From contig NC_135386.1 in NCBI RefSeq assembly GCF_049243985.1, positions 11,679,328-11,743,327 of the forward strand: a stretch of DNA of 64,000 bases, written 5' to 3'. Both the position numbers and the translations under genes were made by a program. This stretch comes from Paroedura picta. Lineage: Eukaryota > Chordata > Lepidosauria > Squamata > Gekkonidae. A model generated the notes under the pieces. The model was not told the origin of the DNA. It saw nothing but the letters and a program-made list of their open reading frames with translations, and searched no databases. This document shows positions 30,852 to 42,799 of the stretch, piece by piece (the stretch's first letter is position 1; the number at the start of each line of letters is the position of its first letter).

Positions 30852-31722
30852 TTCCAAGGAGCCTTGCTCAACAGGAAGCCTTCGTGACTGTTAAAGTTAG
30901 CACTGGCTCTGACAGTAAAAGGTACCAGGATGTGTACAGCAGAGGTGAGAAAACAGGTTGTGATCCTATACTCTGTCCCCAATCTTCTGAAATCTGGTTA
31001 GCAGAGAGGCTGCCCCAGCCTCTCTTTGAATATGATGGAGGCCGACCAAATCAAGCATATTTCTATCTTGTCTTCCTGCCAAGGAGTTCTGGTTCACGTG
31101 ACCCTGACCGCTGCACCAAGCTGGCTGAGATTCCCCACCCCAGGAGTAGAGCTGGCAGTGCAGTTCTTCAGATCCTAATCTGTCATTCTAACTAGTGTGG
31201 TATGGTTTTGCTCCAAGTGCTCAAGCTAGATTTGATTGAGCTTATTCCAATTTCCTGCCCTGAAGGAAACCAGCAACCTTGCTGGATTTTGGGGATGGGG
31301 GTAGTGGTGATGTGAAGCCTGAATTGTGTTTACATTATCCTGCCACTTCCTCCTCTGGAGGTCTGTTTTCCATCCTAACTGGCAGCCACGTGTGCATATG
31401 CTTGTTGGTCATTTGCTCTTCCTCTTTCGGTCGACCGTTCCTCCTTAACTCTCACAGCTTCTGCATTCCTTTTCCAGTGCTGGATTGTACCTTTATTGCG
31501 CTTGCAGTTATTGTGATCACCGATGCGCTCATAAGGTCCTGCAAGCAGAAATCTAGAGCCACGGCTGCAGCTAACACAACGTCCTTGGAGGGTCTGCCGA
31601 CAGGCACAGAAGCTAGAACCTGAGGTGGGGGGAATGACTCCCACTGAGTGAGGAATTCCGCCATCACCATCCTGACCAATAGTCATTGACAAACCTGTCC
31701 TCCATCACGGGTTTGTCTAAGC
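30852..31722. other. intergenic DNA, no gene recognised
   Basis: No repeat or gene could be named. An acceptor-like ccttttccag at about 31473 precedes a short open stretch, but no donor, homology or partner exon is visible. Confidence 0.45.
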
Positions 31723-31793
31723 CAGGGGTATTCAAACTGCCGCCCTCCAGATGTCCATGGACTACAATTCCCATGAGCCCCTGCCAGCCCCTG
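31723..31793 (+). mobile_element. hAT MITE family A, right arm deleted
   Basis: Left arm plus the last bases (cccctg). Flanks gtctaagc/gcctaagc agree at 7 of 8 bases. Confidence 0.93.
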
Positions 31794-31904
31794 GCCTAAG
31801 CCTCTTTGCAAGCTGTCTCTGTGATTGGCCATCACTACATCCTGAGGTCCACAGGTTGTTTGGAAGTCTTCTGCCTGTCCTGAATCTACTGTTTGTACAG
31901 TGGT

Positions 31905-32075
31905 GTGTGACTTATGGTGTGGAAGTGACTTATGGTGACTGTAGAGTTTTCAGAGCAAGACTTGTTGAGGGATGGTCTGCTATTGCCTCCCCCTCATAAC
32001 CCTGGAGTTCCTTGGAGGTCTCCCATCCAAATACTGGCCAGGGCAAACCCTATTTATCTTCTGAGGGTTGAGAAG
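31905..32075 (-). repeat. 5S-rRNA-derived SINE, reverse
   Basis: Tail-like gacttatggtgactgtag, then a 5S-like head in reverse (ggaggtctcccatccaaatac, ggccagggcaaaccc). Confidence 0.7.
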
Positions 32076-32129
32076 GTCATAGAATCATTTAAGAAACGAG
32101 GCGTTTATGGACCAGCCCTGCAGTGATCC

Positions 32130-33430
32130 TAGGCCAGAATTCCTATCCCTCATCAATCATTTTGCCATGTTGCAAGAGAAGACTGAGGAGAAGCAAGAAT
32201 TGGGCAGTCCAGCCCCCTCTTCCTCACCTGTTACAATGTCACTTTCTTGTCCCAGCAGGGTCTTACCATTCTTTTTCTTACTTTGAATATAACTGAACAA
32301 CCCTTTTTTAATTGTTTTTAGCATTTCTTGCTAGCCTAAGCTCATACTGAGCTTTAGCCTTTCTAACACTCCCTACAAGCATTGGTTGTTTGTTTATATT
32401 CCTCCTTAGTTATAAGGTCCTCCTTCCATCTCCTAAATGACTTTTTTATTACTCAAACCTTTTGAAAGTTGTTTATGGAGCCACTCTGTTTTTTTTAGGT
32501 TCCTCTCAGTTTTCCTTCTCAAGGGAACTGTCTGCAATTGTGCCTTCAGTATTTCACTTTTAAGAAACTCCCAACCCTCTTGAACTACCATCTCAAGTTT
32601 TTCTGACCATGGGATTCTGCCCAACATAACTAAGTTTGTTAAAATTTGTTCTCCTGATCTCCAGCCTGTATGTTGGCTACGTACAGCTTTTCTCTTCCTC
32701 AAGATAATAAAGTAAGGTGACCAGATTGTCCCATTTTTGGAGGGACATCTGGGAGTACCTGGCAAATTGTACTTATGTTATATATTACAATACTATTTTT
32801 GCATTCTATGCATTCTATGAAACTTTTTGTTGCTTCATATAGACCAAATTTTTAATCAAGAGCCCCCCCCCCCCCCCCGGTCAATGGTGTCTGCATTTAC
32901 CAATGTTAAAATCTGGTCACCTTATAAAGTCCAAAATCACATGGTCACTACCACCAAGCGTGCCCACAACTTTTACCTTATCAGCCAGTTCTTCCCTGTT
33001 GGTGAGACTCCCTGGTTGCCCCTTCCACTTTCTGGGAAATGAAGCTGTCAGCAAGACAAGTCAAGAATTGATTGGACTTTTCATTTTTAGCAGAGCTGGT
33101 CTGCCAACAGGGTAGTTGAAATCTCCCATGACCTGTGAGACATCTTCTGTGCTTCGGAGGCACTGGGGGAATAGCCCTTCTTCCTGTGGTCGAGAGTCAC
33201 TATCTACAGGCAGATCTTGGAAATCACCTTATTTTGTGACACCTCTGGGCAACATTCTTCCATCTGCTGTACTCTTGTATAGGGTTCTCCTCTAATTGGT
33301 GCGGCACCTTTCCCACCTCTCCCAAATGCCCTCTAAAAAGTGCTCCATTAGCTCCAAGAACTCTTCACCCTCCTTTTTAGAACCAGTCTATTTCAAGACC
33401 TGGCACAACTGCTTCTTCCCCACCATCAGG
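32130..33430 (-). mobile_element. old CR1-type LINE remnant (linker between endonuclease and RT)
   Basis: The minus strand reads CR1-like ORF2 pieces such as KKNGKTLLGQESDIVTGEE and VVQEGWEFLKSEILKAQLQ. It is older than the 37.7 kb copy. A family B MITE (32713-32923) interrupts it and the remnant continues beyond. A related piece lies at 56940-57190. Confidence 0.65.
32713..32923 (+). mobile_element. hAT-type MITE family B, nested in old LINE
   Basis: Ends TAAGGTGACC and ATCTGGTCACC; flanks taataaag/ttataaag form an 8-bp duplication with one change. Holds C16 at 32863-32878. Confidence 0.88.
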
Positions 33431-33985
33431 GACCCAGTCCAAGAAGGTAAGTCTGCTGTCAGTGTTGCTCCTTTGCCTGGGCTTCAAGTGGATTGCCTTT
33501 TTCAGAAAGGACCACACATCTGCTTATTCAGCCTCCTTTAAGAATCAAACATTTTAATAGCTTTAAAGCAATCCCAAGGATTGTAGGGAAAGTATGGTTG
33601 ACGTAACTAGCGCTAGCCAATTGATCACAGACAGCTTTTACTGAAAACAGGGCATCCCACCTCCCCAATTCAACCTCTGGGGAGGGCAAGAAGTCCATTT
33701 ATGTTGACCCTTCCAGGTTCTGCTTTAGTCCACTGGAAATGTTATCGCTCCTGCAAAAAGCATTTCACCGTGTTTCTCCCAGCCATTGTGGGAGTGCCCT
33801 CAACTGCTCAGAAGTACTGTGTGTTTGAGGCCTGAGACCCCACCCGTAACTCATTCCAGCTGCAGTTTGCTTTGGAAGTGTCTGGGGAGGATTCTGAGCA
33901 GAGGTGTCAGTTGGAGGGGAAATTCCTTGCTGCAGCCCAACCTCCCCCCCAGCCATTGAAGACTGATGGGCAGCAGAATCCACTA

Positions 33986-34121
33986 CAGGGGTAGTCAACC
34001 TGTGGTCCTCCAGATGTCCATGGACTACAATTCCCATGAGCCCCTGCCAGCGTTAGCTGGCAGGGGCTCATGGGAATTGTAGTCCATGGACATCTGGAGG
34101 ACCACAGGTTGACTACCCCTG
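33986..34121 (+). mobile_element. hAT MITE family A (CAACC subfamily)
   Basis: Complete, with near-identical arms. The duplication is unclear (ccacta/cacta). Confidence 0.93.
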
Positions 34122-35654
34122 CACTAGAACAAGAAGGGTGCCAATCTGCATTTGGGGGCTTTCTGTTCTTGAATTTAGCTTCGAAAATCAGCAGTGAGGC
34201 TTTGAATCTGTGAGGCTGGAGATGGAGGGGTATGATCACCCCACCTGTCCAAGTTGGAGGTGCCTCTGCTGACTACTTTCCAGGAGGGGGAAAAAAGACA
34301 GTGTAAGCGCCTGTCTTTTTCACTCTTGAGTCTTAAAGTCACAGAAGATGACAATTCCAGGAAAGAGTTAAACATTGCCTCTGGTCCCCAGTCCCAGCTG
34401 TACCCTCCCCTGCCTTTGGCAGTTCAATTACATGTCTGTGATTTGGGCCCCAGATTCCCTGGCATCAGGTGTCATTTGGCTGCTGGCCACGGATCGGGGG
34501 CGAAATCCGGCTTTCCACTCCAGTGGGTCCAATCCACCCAGGAAGGCCAGCTTGAATTCCTTTGAATTGACTCTCCAAATGGCTGTTTAAATTCTTCACC
34601 GCTTCTTAATAAAGCCGTCTGATGGCCTCCTAGACAGATTGTGTCGTGGGCCAGAAGAATCAAAGTGGGTTTCAGGGCTGGTTGAACAAGCACTGCCTGT
34701 TCTCAGGCGCGGTGAGTTTGGGGTGCGTTTTCACTTCTTTTGGGTAATCAAGCCGCCTGTATGGTTTGTAGTTCAGCCATACCCTTCGATTGCTTTCATG
34801 TGGCTCCAATTCAGGCTTTCTCTGAGAGTGAGCCTGTCTCTCCCTTTCTGCCTGGGAAAATATTATGTCAGCCCCCCCCCCCCCAACTCCACTGCAGCTG
34901 TTTAACAATCAAAGGGTTGAGGTGCCAGTCCCAGCGGGAGGATGGATCAGCTCTTAATTGCCCTGGAGCTTCTTGTAAATCCTGCAGCTTTGGCAGCTAT
35001 CTGAGAAAAGCAGGGGCATAATAAAAGTCCCTACCAAAGGGGGAGGGCAGAATAACCCTGCCAGTTGGCAAAGCCCCGTACTATGAGCCTATTAATCATA
35101 AGCAAGACTGTCAGCAAATTAAAGATGTCTTGTAAAGTACCCAATGAAGTCACTGGCTTTCAATTGACCAGTTAGCATCATGGAAGTTTCATGCATTTAT
35201 GTAATATTAATGCTCCTACTCCCCCAAACTCAAATGTCCTGGATTTCATCAGATATGTGAAACAGATTTGACTGGTTTAAATCTGAAGATTTTCTGCTGG
35301 TGTTTCTGTTGAGTTTGTTTTGTATTTTAACCTTCTGTAAAGTTGGGTTGTATCATAAATGCTGGTGTTCTGACACACCAATGCTTTTTCCTGACCAGGT
35401 TTATAGTATATTTTACATACAAGGTTTTTCTTTTAAAAATTTCTTTAGTCAATTGCTTTATTTTGTTTCTTCCAAACAGAACCCAAAGAATCTTTAGCCT
35501 TAGACCTACGATTGTATTTTTGGCTTATGGGCTTTTAACCATGAAATTTTTTATTAAAACTAGCTGTACACAATAAATGTTTACATAAATTTATGACCTA
35601 TTATCTAAAGTGTACCTTTCAGGTCCTGGCTAAGTCCAGTTAGGTTTTTGTTTT
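34122..35654. other. intergenic DNA, no gene recognised
   Basis: Mixed unique-looking sequence with a C run near 34871-34884. No coding, RNA or repeat signal could be supported. Confidence 0.5.
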
Positions 35655-35722
35655 CTGTTCCATACTGCGGATTTGAACCTGGTTCTCCAAGATCCCATTC
35701 GAACCACTATACCACACTGCTT
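35655..35722 (-). repeat. tRNA-SINE head fragment, reverse
   Basis: Reverse B box (ggatttgaacctggttctcc) and reverse A-box part (aaccactataccacactg). Confidence 0.6.
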
Positions 35723-35725
35723 CAA

Positions 35726-36489
35726 CCATCAAACTGACTGACAGGATGGGATCCAAGTCTGTAAGATCAGTAACAAAGTAATGCTGACTCTCTTCCTATG
35801 GTGCATTCCTCCGGACGGACATAGATGGAGCTACAGCCGTGTTCTGGGCTGTGATTCCCCTCCCTCCCTCCAGGCATGACTTTAAACCTGTTACTATCAA
35901 GGGAACCCAGAGGTCTGGGGAGACTGTGATGTACTCCAGGCCCGGGAGGCTGCAGGGAGAGGGGTCAAATAGCAATCTTTTCCTGGCCTGGCCTGGCTGC
36001 CTCGCACTCCTCAGTACCCTTCTGAAATGTTTTCTGGAGAGCAGAAACAGATGAAGTTTCCAGGATGCACAGACAGGAAATTGATTGAAGCCTCCTCGGG
36101 TCACGATGCAGAAACCAACCTTGTCTTTAGTGCTATCCTATCAGACTGCCCGGTGCCTGGAAGACAGCTGTGCAGGAAATGTTATGAGCTGGGCATCCTT
36201 CTCTCTTACAGCCAGGAAATTCCTGGCTAGATACAGAAGAGGGCTGGGGGGAAAGGCTGGCTGGGGAAATGTTGCTTCCCCATTTTGTCCCCAGGACATC
36301 ATCGCAAAGCCCCTCTGCTGATGGACCATTGTTGAAAGCTGCTTTTCAAATGCAAGGGAGATTTCCCACCGAAAGCTACTCCAGACCTTTAAAATGCTGC
36401 TTTGCCAATATCAATGATACTGCCAATGTGCCGTGAAGCTGCAACTGAGCGGAAGGAGCCCAGGACCACACTGTTTTCAGAGATGAACA
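35726..36489. other. intergenic DNA, nothing recognised
   Basis: No convincing coding or repeat content was seen. Confidence 0.45.
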
Positions 36490-36701
36490 GAAGTCTTTTA
36501 TGCCCCACTTTAGTCTACCTTAAGGAGTTTCAAAGTGGCTTACAATTGCATTCCCTTCCCCTTCCCCCACAACACACACTTGGGGAAGCAGGTGGGGGTG
36601 GGAGAATTGTGAATGGCCCAAGTTCATCCAGCAGGCAGCCTGTGGAGGAGTGGGGAATCAAGCCCACTTCTCCAGAATTGAGTCTCTCTTAACCCCTACA
36701 C
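36490..36701 (-). mobile_element. tRNA-derived SINE, reverse
   Basis: Tail (aaggagtttcaaagtggctta), body and reverse B-box-like aatcaagcccactt. A MITE follows at the A-box end. Confidence 0.65.
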
Positions 36702-36837
36702 CAGGGGTAGTCAACCTGTGGTCCTCCAGATGTCCATGGACTATAATTCTCATGAGCCCCTGCCAGCGTTTGATAGCAGGGGCTCATGGGAATTGTAGTC
36801 CATGGACATCTGGAGGACCACAGGTTGACTATCCCTG
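36702..36837 (+). mobile_element. hAT MITE family A (CAACC subfamily)
   Basis: Both arms are complete, with small changes in the hairpin tip. Sits at the head of the SINE. Confidence 0.93.
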
Positions 36838-36876
36838 CACTTCACCATGCAGGGGTGGTCTGCAATTGACTACCTC

Positions 36877-36932
36877 CAGTCATGACTGGACTAGATGGCC
36901 TGTATGGCCCCTTCCAACTTTATGATTCTATG
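36877..36932 (+). mobile_element. CR1 LINE 3' terminal fragment
   Basis: Reads ggactagatggcctgtatgg to atgattctatga, the last ~50 bp of CR1. A short 5S-SINE-like piece may follow (36938-36957). Confidence 0.8.
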
Positions 36933-36959
36933 ATCCTGGGCTTCCTTGGTGGTCTCTCA

Positions 36960-37690
36960 GCTAAATAATTTGAATTTTGAAGATGTTTGCAGGTGTACCT
37001 GCTCTTTGGTACTTATGTTTGCAAACAGATTCTTTTTTTTAAAGTCTTGGATGTATGCCTATAAAAATGAACGTGTGAATGAGACCCCTATATAAACCTT
37101 TTTATCCTACGGTTTGGTATAAAATCCAAAGCTTGTGACTTTATAAGATCCGTCAACAGTAACAAAGGACATTTAAAACATCCTTTGCCATAAACAACGT
37201 AAAAGAGACACCTGAGCAGCAACTGGATGTGGAGAACAGGTTAAAAGCCTTTAAGATCAAGAGAACCACATCAGCTGAAGCAATCTGAGTTCAATACTAA
37301 ATCAAAAGCCTTCTTGAAGAGACAACAAAGCATGTTTTTCCCTTTTAAAAGCCGAAAAGGATGGCATATTGCTACAGAGAGAATTTTACATTTTTGGTGC
37401 TGCCACCCAAAAGGCCCTGTTACGCATGGTCTCCATCTGAGGGGTGGGAGGAATCAATTAGTAGGTGATGGGAATTACCTTGCTGCATGAAACGTTCTTC
37501 CCTGATACATCCCTGGGAAAGATAGACGTGTGATCTGGGAGAACATTCTATTTATTATCCTAACTTTCTCATTTATTGGCATTCATGTGGCTTGCATATA
37601 TATTATTCAGGAACTGTCCAAAAATCTTTCTGTAATATTAAGACAGAAAAAAAATTCAGTGACCAAATAATTCAGCTATTAAACTAAGTA
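36960..37690. other. AT-rich intergenic DNA, nothing recognised
   Basis: No gene or named repeat was seen between the CR1 fragment and the large CR1 copy. Confidence 0.45.
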
Positions 37691-39455
37691 GAATCATAGA
37701 ATCATAGAGTTGGAAGGGGCCATACAGGCCATCTAGTCCAACCCCCTGCTCAACGCAGGATCAGCCCAAAGCATCCTAAAGCATCCAAGAAAAGTGTGTA
37801 TCCAACCTTTGCTTGAAGACTTCCAGTGAGGGGGCACTCACCACCTCCTTAGGCAGCCTATTCCACTGCTGAACGACTCTGACTGAGAAAAACTTTTTCC
37901 TGATATCTAGCCTATATCGTTGTACTTGAAGTTTAAACCCATTACTGCGTGTCCTCTCCTCTGCAGCCAGCAGAAACAGCATCCTGCCCTCCTCCAAGTG
38001 ACAACCTTTCAAATACTTAAAGAGGGCTATCATGTCCCCTCTCAACCTCCTTTTCTCCAGGCTGAACATTCCCAAGTCCCTCAACCTATCTTCATAGGGC
38101 TTGGTCCCTTGGCCCCAGATCATCTTTGTCGCTCTCCTCTGTACCCTTTCAATTTTATCGATGTCCTTCTTGAAGTGAGGCCTCCAGAACTGCACACAGT
38201 ACTCCAGGTGTGGTCTGACCAGTGCCGTATACAATGGGACTATGACATCTTGTGATTTTGATGTGATGCCTCTGTTGATACAGCCCAAAATGGCATTTGC
38301 CTTTTTTACCGCTGCATCACACTGCCTGCTCATGTTTAGTTTACAATCCACAAGTACCCCAAGGTCTCGTTCACACACAGTGCTACCTAGAAGCGTATCC
38401 CCCATCCAGTAGGCATGCTTTTCATTTTTCTGACCCAGATGCAGAACTTTACACTTATCTTTATTAAATTGCATCTTGTTCTCATTTGCCCATTTTTCCA
38501 TTGTGTTCAGATCTCGTTGAACTCTGTCTCTATCTTCCGGAGTATTTGCCAGTCCTCCCAATTTGGTGTCATCTGCAAACTTGATGAGTAGTCCCTCCAC
38601 CCCCTCATCTAGATCATTAATAAATATGTTAAAAAGTACCGGGCCGAGCACCGAACCCTGAGGTACCCCGCTACTCACCTCTCTCCAGTCTGATGAAACA
38701 CCATTGACAACAACTCTTTGAGTGCGGTTCTCTAACCAATTCCCTATCCACCTAACGATCTGAAAATCCAGATTGCAGTCCTTCAACTTATCCATCAGAA
38801 CATCATGGGGAACCTTGTCAAAAGCTTTACTAAAATCCAAGTAAATGACATCAACCAAATTTCCCCGATCCAGCAAACCTGTTACTTGGTCAAAAAAGGA
38901 AACTAGGTTGGTCTGGCAGGACCTGTTGGAGACAAATCCATGCTGACTTCCTTGGATCACCAAATTGTCCTCCAGATGTTTGCAGATCGCTCCCTTTAAT
39001 ATCTGCTCCATTATCTTCCCCACAACAGAGGTCAGACTCACTGGTCTGTAGTTTCCCGGGTCATCCTTCCTCCCTTTTTTGAAGATTGGAATAACGTTTG
39101 CTCTTTTCCAGTCCTCCGGGACATCTCCAGTCCTTAAAGAGGTTCCGAAGATGATGGACAAGGGCTGTGCAAGTTCTCTGGAAAGTTCTTTGAGTACTCT
39201 CGGGTGCATTTCATCTGGACCAGGGGATTTGAACTCATCCAGTGCAGCTAAATGCCTCTCGACCACCTCTCTATCCATGTTAACCTGCCACCCAGACACT
39301 ATCCTTTGGCTACAGGCATCTCTAGATGTGCCTAAACACTTAGACCTGTGGGAAAAAACAGATGTAAAATAGGCACTAAGCCTTTCTGCTTTCTCTGCAT
39401 CTTTCGTTAGAGTTTGTCCATCCGCACCCAACAGCGGGCCTATTCTCTTCCAATA
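37691..39455 (-). mobile_element. CR1 LINE, 5'-truncated, with open RT frame
   Basis: The longest LINE here. On the minus strand a frame of 574 codons (39500-37776) has no stop. It covers the ORF2 linker (GPLLGADGQTLTKDAEKAERL), the reverse-transcriptase domain (NYRPVSLTSVVGKIMEQIL, IYLDFSKAFDKVPHDVLM, SSGVPQGSVLGPVLFNIFIN, catalytic FADD at 38568-38579) and the C-terminal CR1 domain ending [10 protein letters not shown]. The first ~15 codons are flanking DNA. The endonuclease domain is missing, so this copy cannot move on its own. Its close match to 50655-51643 suggests recent activity of the family. Confidence 0.95.
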
Positions 39456-40839
39456 AAGTTTGTGTATGCAGAACACACAAGGCAAGCAGGTATTAGACAA
39501 AACCTTTGATCCAACTGCTTACAAGTTTCTATAAGCAGTTTCAATATTCTCCCTGACTCTAGCCCAACACTGTAACCACTACACAAGGCTGGCTCTCAGC
39601 TACCCAGGAGCACAAGGGCAGAATTTATGTCAGGACCACAGCATGTGAGAAGAAGGAGCTTAACTCTTCCTCCATGCAACAGTTTACCAACCTGAAAGTG
39701 CCCCAAAGAGCTACTATTTACTCTGCTGGTCTATTGTAGCATGTTGCCCATCAATAACCATTTGGGTTCTCTATGGAGCAAATAGTTGCCCCAAGGGTCA
39801 TTTGGTTCTGGGAAATCAGCACAGGGGGAAAGGCTTAACCCCCCCACCCCCATCTGAACTGAGCCTATGCATGCCTGAGAAGCACAGCATTCCCAGACCA
39901 CACCTGTCCACCCAGAGGTATCCTGGGGGTTACCCCAGGCAGGCCTTATCACCCCACAACCTTCAGTTGACCTCTCAACCAAGCCCCTGGTTGCCTGGGG
40001 GTGCAAAGGGAAGAGGAGCAAGGCAGTTAATGGGCTGGGAATGCATTAAAGCTGCGGGCTAAAGGGAAGGGCAGATTCCTCCAGTGAAGTCAGCAGCCTC
40101 ATAAAGAGAGCAGGGCTGATGTGGTCACTGATGGGTGTTCCCACCTTGGAAAGAAAAGGGTAAGGTCTGGATCATTCCAAACACTGAAACAAAACGCTGC
40201 TTGTCAAATGTCAATGGGACCCCCAGGACATTCAGCCCTGTTGCCCCACCCTGTAAGGAAGAGGCCTGCCTTTATCAAAACGGGGGCCCTGCAGAGCCAC
40301 TTTGGCAAGGGAAAAGATTTCGTGTAGTGGAGCAGTTCCCTTTGGCTGAGGGCCTCTTTATTGACAGTACTGTGGGGAGGTAACTTGGCTACTGGAATAA
40401 GGAATGGCAATACTTAGCTAAGCTGTTCTCCTGGTTACTGCAGATTCTTAGGAGGCCCTGCAGGCTGCCAGTAGGGAGACGGAGAAGAGAAGCACAGAGT
40501 CTCTGCTGCTCATTCTGGGGCCTGGGGGACAGCCTCTGAAAGACACCACTCCCACCCAGCCGGGACATTTTCTGCTGCTGCCCTGGTCTTCCCCTTTGGC
40601 TTGACTCAGCTGTAGTCCCAGCAGAGGAAGGTAACTCAGCAATGAGGCCACCACTTCTGTGTGATGAAAGAGGGTGATCCTTCTGGGGAGTGGCCCATGT
40701 TGCAGGAATTGCTTCCTGACTCTGTAACTCCTTTTGCAGTGAGCGGATCAAGCTCATCATCGATCTTTGGTCTCAGGGTGAAAGGCCACCCAACAAATAG
40801 GTGGGGTCCGTTTGACAAGTCCCCAGTGGACCTCTGTAT
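39456..40839. other. intergenic DNA with a small SINE-like piece
   Basis: Around 39555-39602 a reverse A-box-like tgtaaccactacacaaggctggctc suggests a SINE end. The rest shows no gene or repeat I can name. Confidence 0.45.
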
Positions 40840-41055
40840 TAAGGGGACCAGATTGTCCCACTTTTGGAGGGACCTCTGGGGGCACCTGGCAAATTGTACT
40901 TATGTTGAAATTTTAAAATATATATTACAATACTATTTTTGCATTCTTTGCGTTCTATGAAAATGTTCGTTGCTCCATATAGACCAAATTTTTAATCCAG
41001 AACCCACCCGGTCAAGGGTGTTCCGCTTAACCAATGTTAAAATCTGGTCACCTTG
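40840..41055 (+). mobile_element. hAT-type MITE family B, without long C run
   Basis: Perfect duplication ctctgtat at 40832-40839 and 41056-41063. At the site where other copies have 15-16 C this copy has only a short C-rich stretch. Confidence 0.9.
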
Positions 41056-41063
41056 CTCTGTAT

Positions 41064-42195
41064 GCTCCTCAGTGTACTCGTGTGAGAACGCAGGTGCCAG
41101 CTGTTGCGGAGTTGCTGGACTGACACAATGTGCTCCTTGATTCCCAAAGGTTTCTTCCCAGCAGGCTTTTCCAATCCCTTTTGTACCTAGCAAAGTTAAT
41201 GCCTGCCTGGCAGGTCCATAGGGAGCATCTCCATCACAGCTTCCAAGGTCTGAACCGTCTATCCACTGATGTCACGAAGGCAACATCTTGGTCTGTGTAG
41301 TTTGGGAGCTTTGAGGACATCTGTGATGGTGGATCCAGCCCCAGAGTCAACGTCCATTTCTCCCTTCTGGCCATCGATCTCTACAGTGGCAATCATGTCT
41401 GGGCATTGCCCCTCAACAGCATGAATACGTTGAAAGGAGTACCATGTTTGTGCTTCTTCCACGGGGAAACCCTCCAAATTATGGGCAGTTTGAAACAGGG
41501 TGCTCCCCCCCAATTTAAACATTTAGATCAGGGGTAGTCAAACTGCGGCCCTCCAGATGTCCATGGACTACAATTCCCAGGAGCCCCCTGCCAGCGAACG
41601 CTGGCAGGAGGCTCCTGGGAATTGTAGTCCATGGACATCTGGAGGGCCGCAGTTTGACTACCCCTGATTTAGATCATTACTTGACGTACGTCATCCTACT
41701 GATGTGAGCCTTTGCACTTGCTCTTCATCAGATACCCAGGTCTGTTGGAGAATGGGGTGCCTGTGAAATATTCCTCTGACATTACGTGAAATGGTTTCAG
41801 CTGCCAATGCTAACTCTATTCAGAGAGGAGGCACTGCTGGGTAGCCTGTCATCTCCATCTAATGCCATCTAACTCCACAGACGAACCGATCTCGTAACAA
41901 GTCTCCCAGAAGATCCACAATTTCACAGTTTAGCCAGGTGATGATGGAGTTTTGCGATGCTTTCTGCTATATATTCACAGGCTCGCTGATCATGCTTTTT
42001 AAAAAAGAACCTCTGTAGTTGGTGGTTGGGCAGAAATGTGTCTTCAACAGAGCTATCAGTTCATCATACGTTTTTGTACTAAGTGCGGCAGGTACCGTCC
42101 GAAAAGAAACAATAGCTAAAGGTTTTGCACCACAGGCAGTAAAGGAAACGGCACGCTTTTGTTCAGCTGGTTTGATAGTCCCAAGAGCCAGACTG
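41064..42195 (-). mobile_element. Ty3/Gypsy LTR-retrotransposon fossil (gag and protease region)
   Basis: Minus-strand stretches resemble Ty3/Gypsy gag and an aspartic protease (VEIDGQKGEMDVDSGAGST). No LTR, RT or integrase is seen here. The element is broken in several places and is interrupted by a MITE at 41529-41666, so it predates that insertion. Old. Confidence 0.65.
41529..41666 (+). mobile_element. hAT MITE family A, nested in Gypsy fossil
   Basis: Perfect duplication atttagat on both sides; near-perfect arms. Confidence 0.96.
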
Positions 42196-42199
42196 ACTT

Positions 42200-42600
42200 A
42201 GAATCATAGAGTTGGAAGGGGCCATACAGGCCATCTAGTCCAACCCCCCGCTCAAAGCAGGATCAGCCCTAAGCATCCTAAAGCATCCAAGAAAAGTGTG
42301 TATCCAACGTTTGCTTGAAGACTGCCAGTGAGGGGGAGCTCACCACCTTCTTAGGCAGCCTATTCCACTGCTGAACATTTTTTTCCTGATATCTAGCCTA
42401 TATCGTTGTACTTGTAGTTTAAACCCATTACTGCGTGTCCTCTCCTCTGCAGCCAATGGGAACAGCATCCTGCCCTCCTCCAAGTGACAACCTTTCAAAT
42501 ACTTAAAGAGGGCTATCATGTCCCCTCTCAACCTCCTTTTCTCCAGGCTGAATATTACCAAGTCCCTCAACCTATCTTCAAAGGGCTTGGTCCCTTGGTC
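42200..42600 (-). mobile_element. CR1 LINE 3' fragment
   Basis: Reverse copy from the 3' end (gaatcatagagttgg) to cttggtcccttgg. Less well preserved than the 37.7 kb copy; a short deletion lies near 42376. Confidence 0.92.
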
Positions 42601-42799
42601 CCTTCGACTTACATGGAATCCTTCTATATGGCCCAGTTCAGCCATTTCTGTAGTGAGTGAGTAATCATGTGTAAGTCTAGGAAGAAGCTAGTTGGATCTC
42701 AATATGTAGTAACTGATTTCCTGGGTGTTTTAATAGCAAGGTGATCCCACCTTCATTGCCACATTTTGTGTATTGGAGCAAACAACAAACACCGAATTC

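Noticed and set aside
31470-31623. Possible exon after an acceptor-like ccttttccag
   Set aside because: No donor, no partner exon and no recognised protein family.
37920-38255. + strand frames opposite the CR1 copies (also at 30101 and 50881)
   Set aside because: Same peptide recurs wherever CR1 lies in reverse; antisense shadow of CR1 ORF2.
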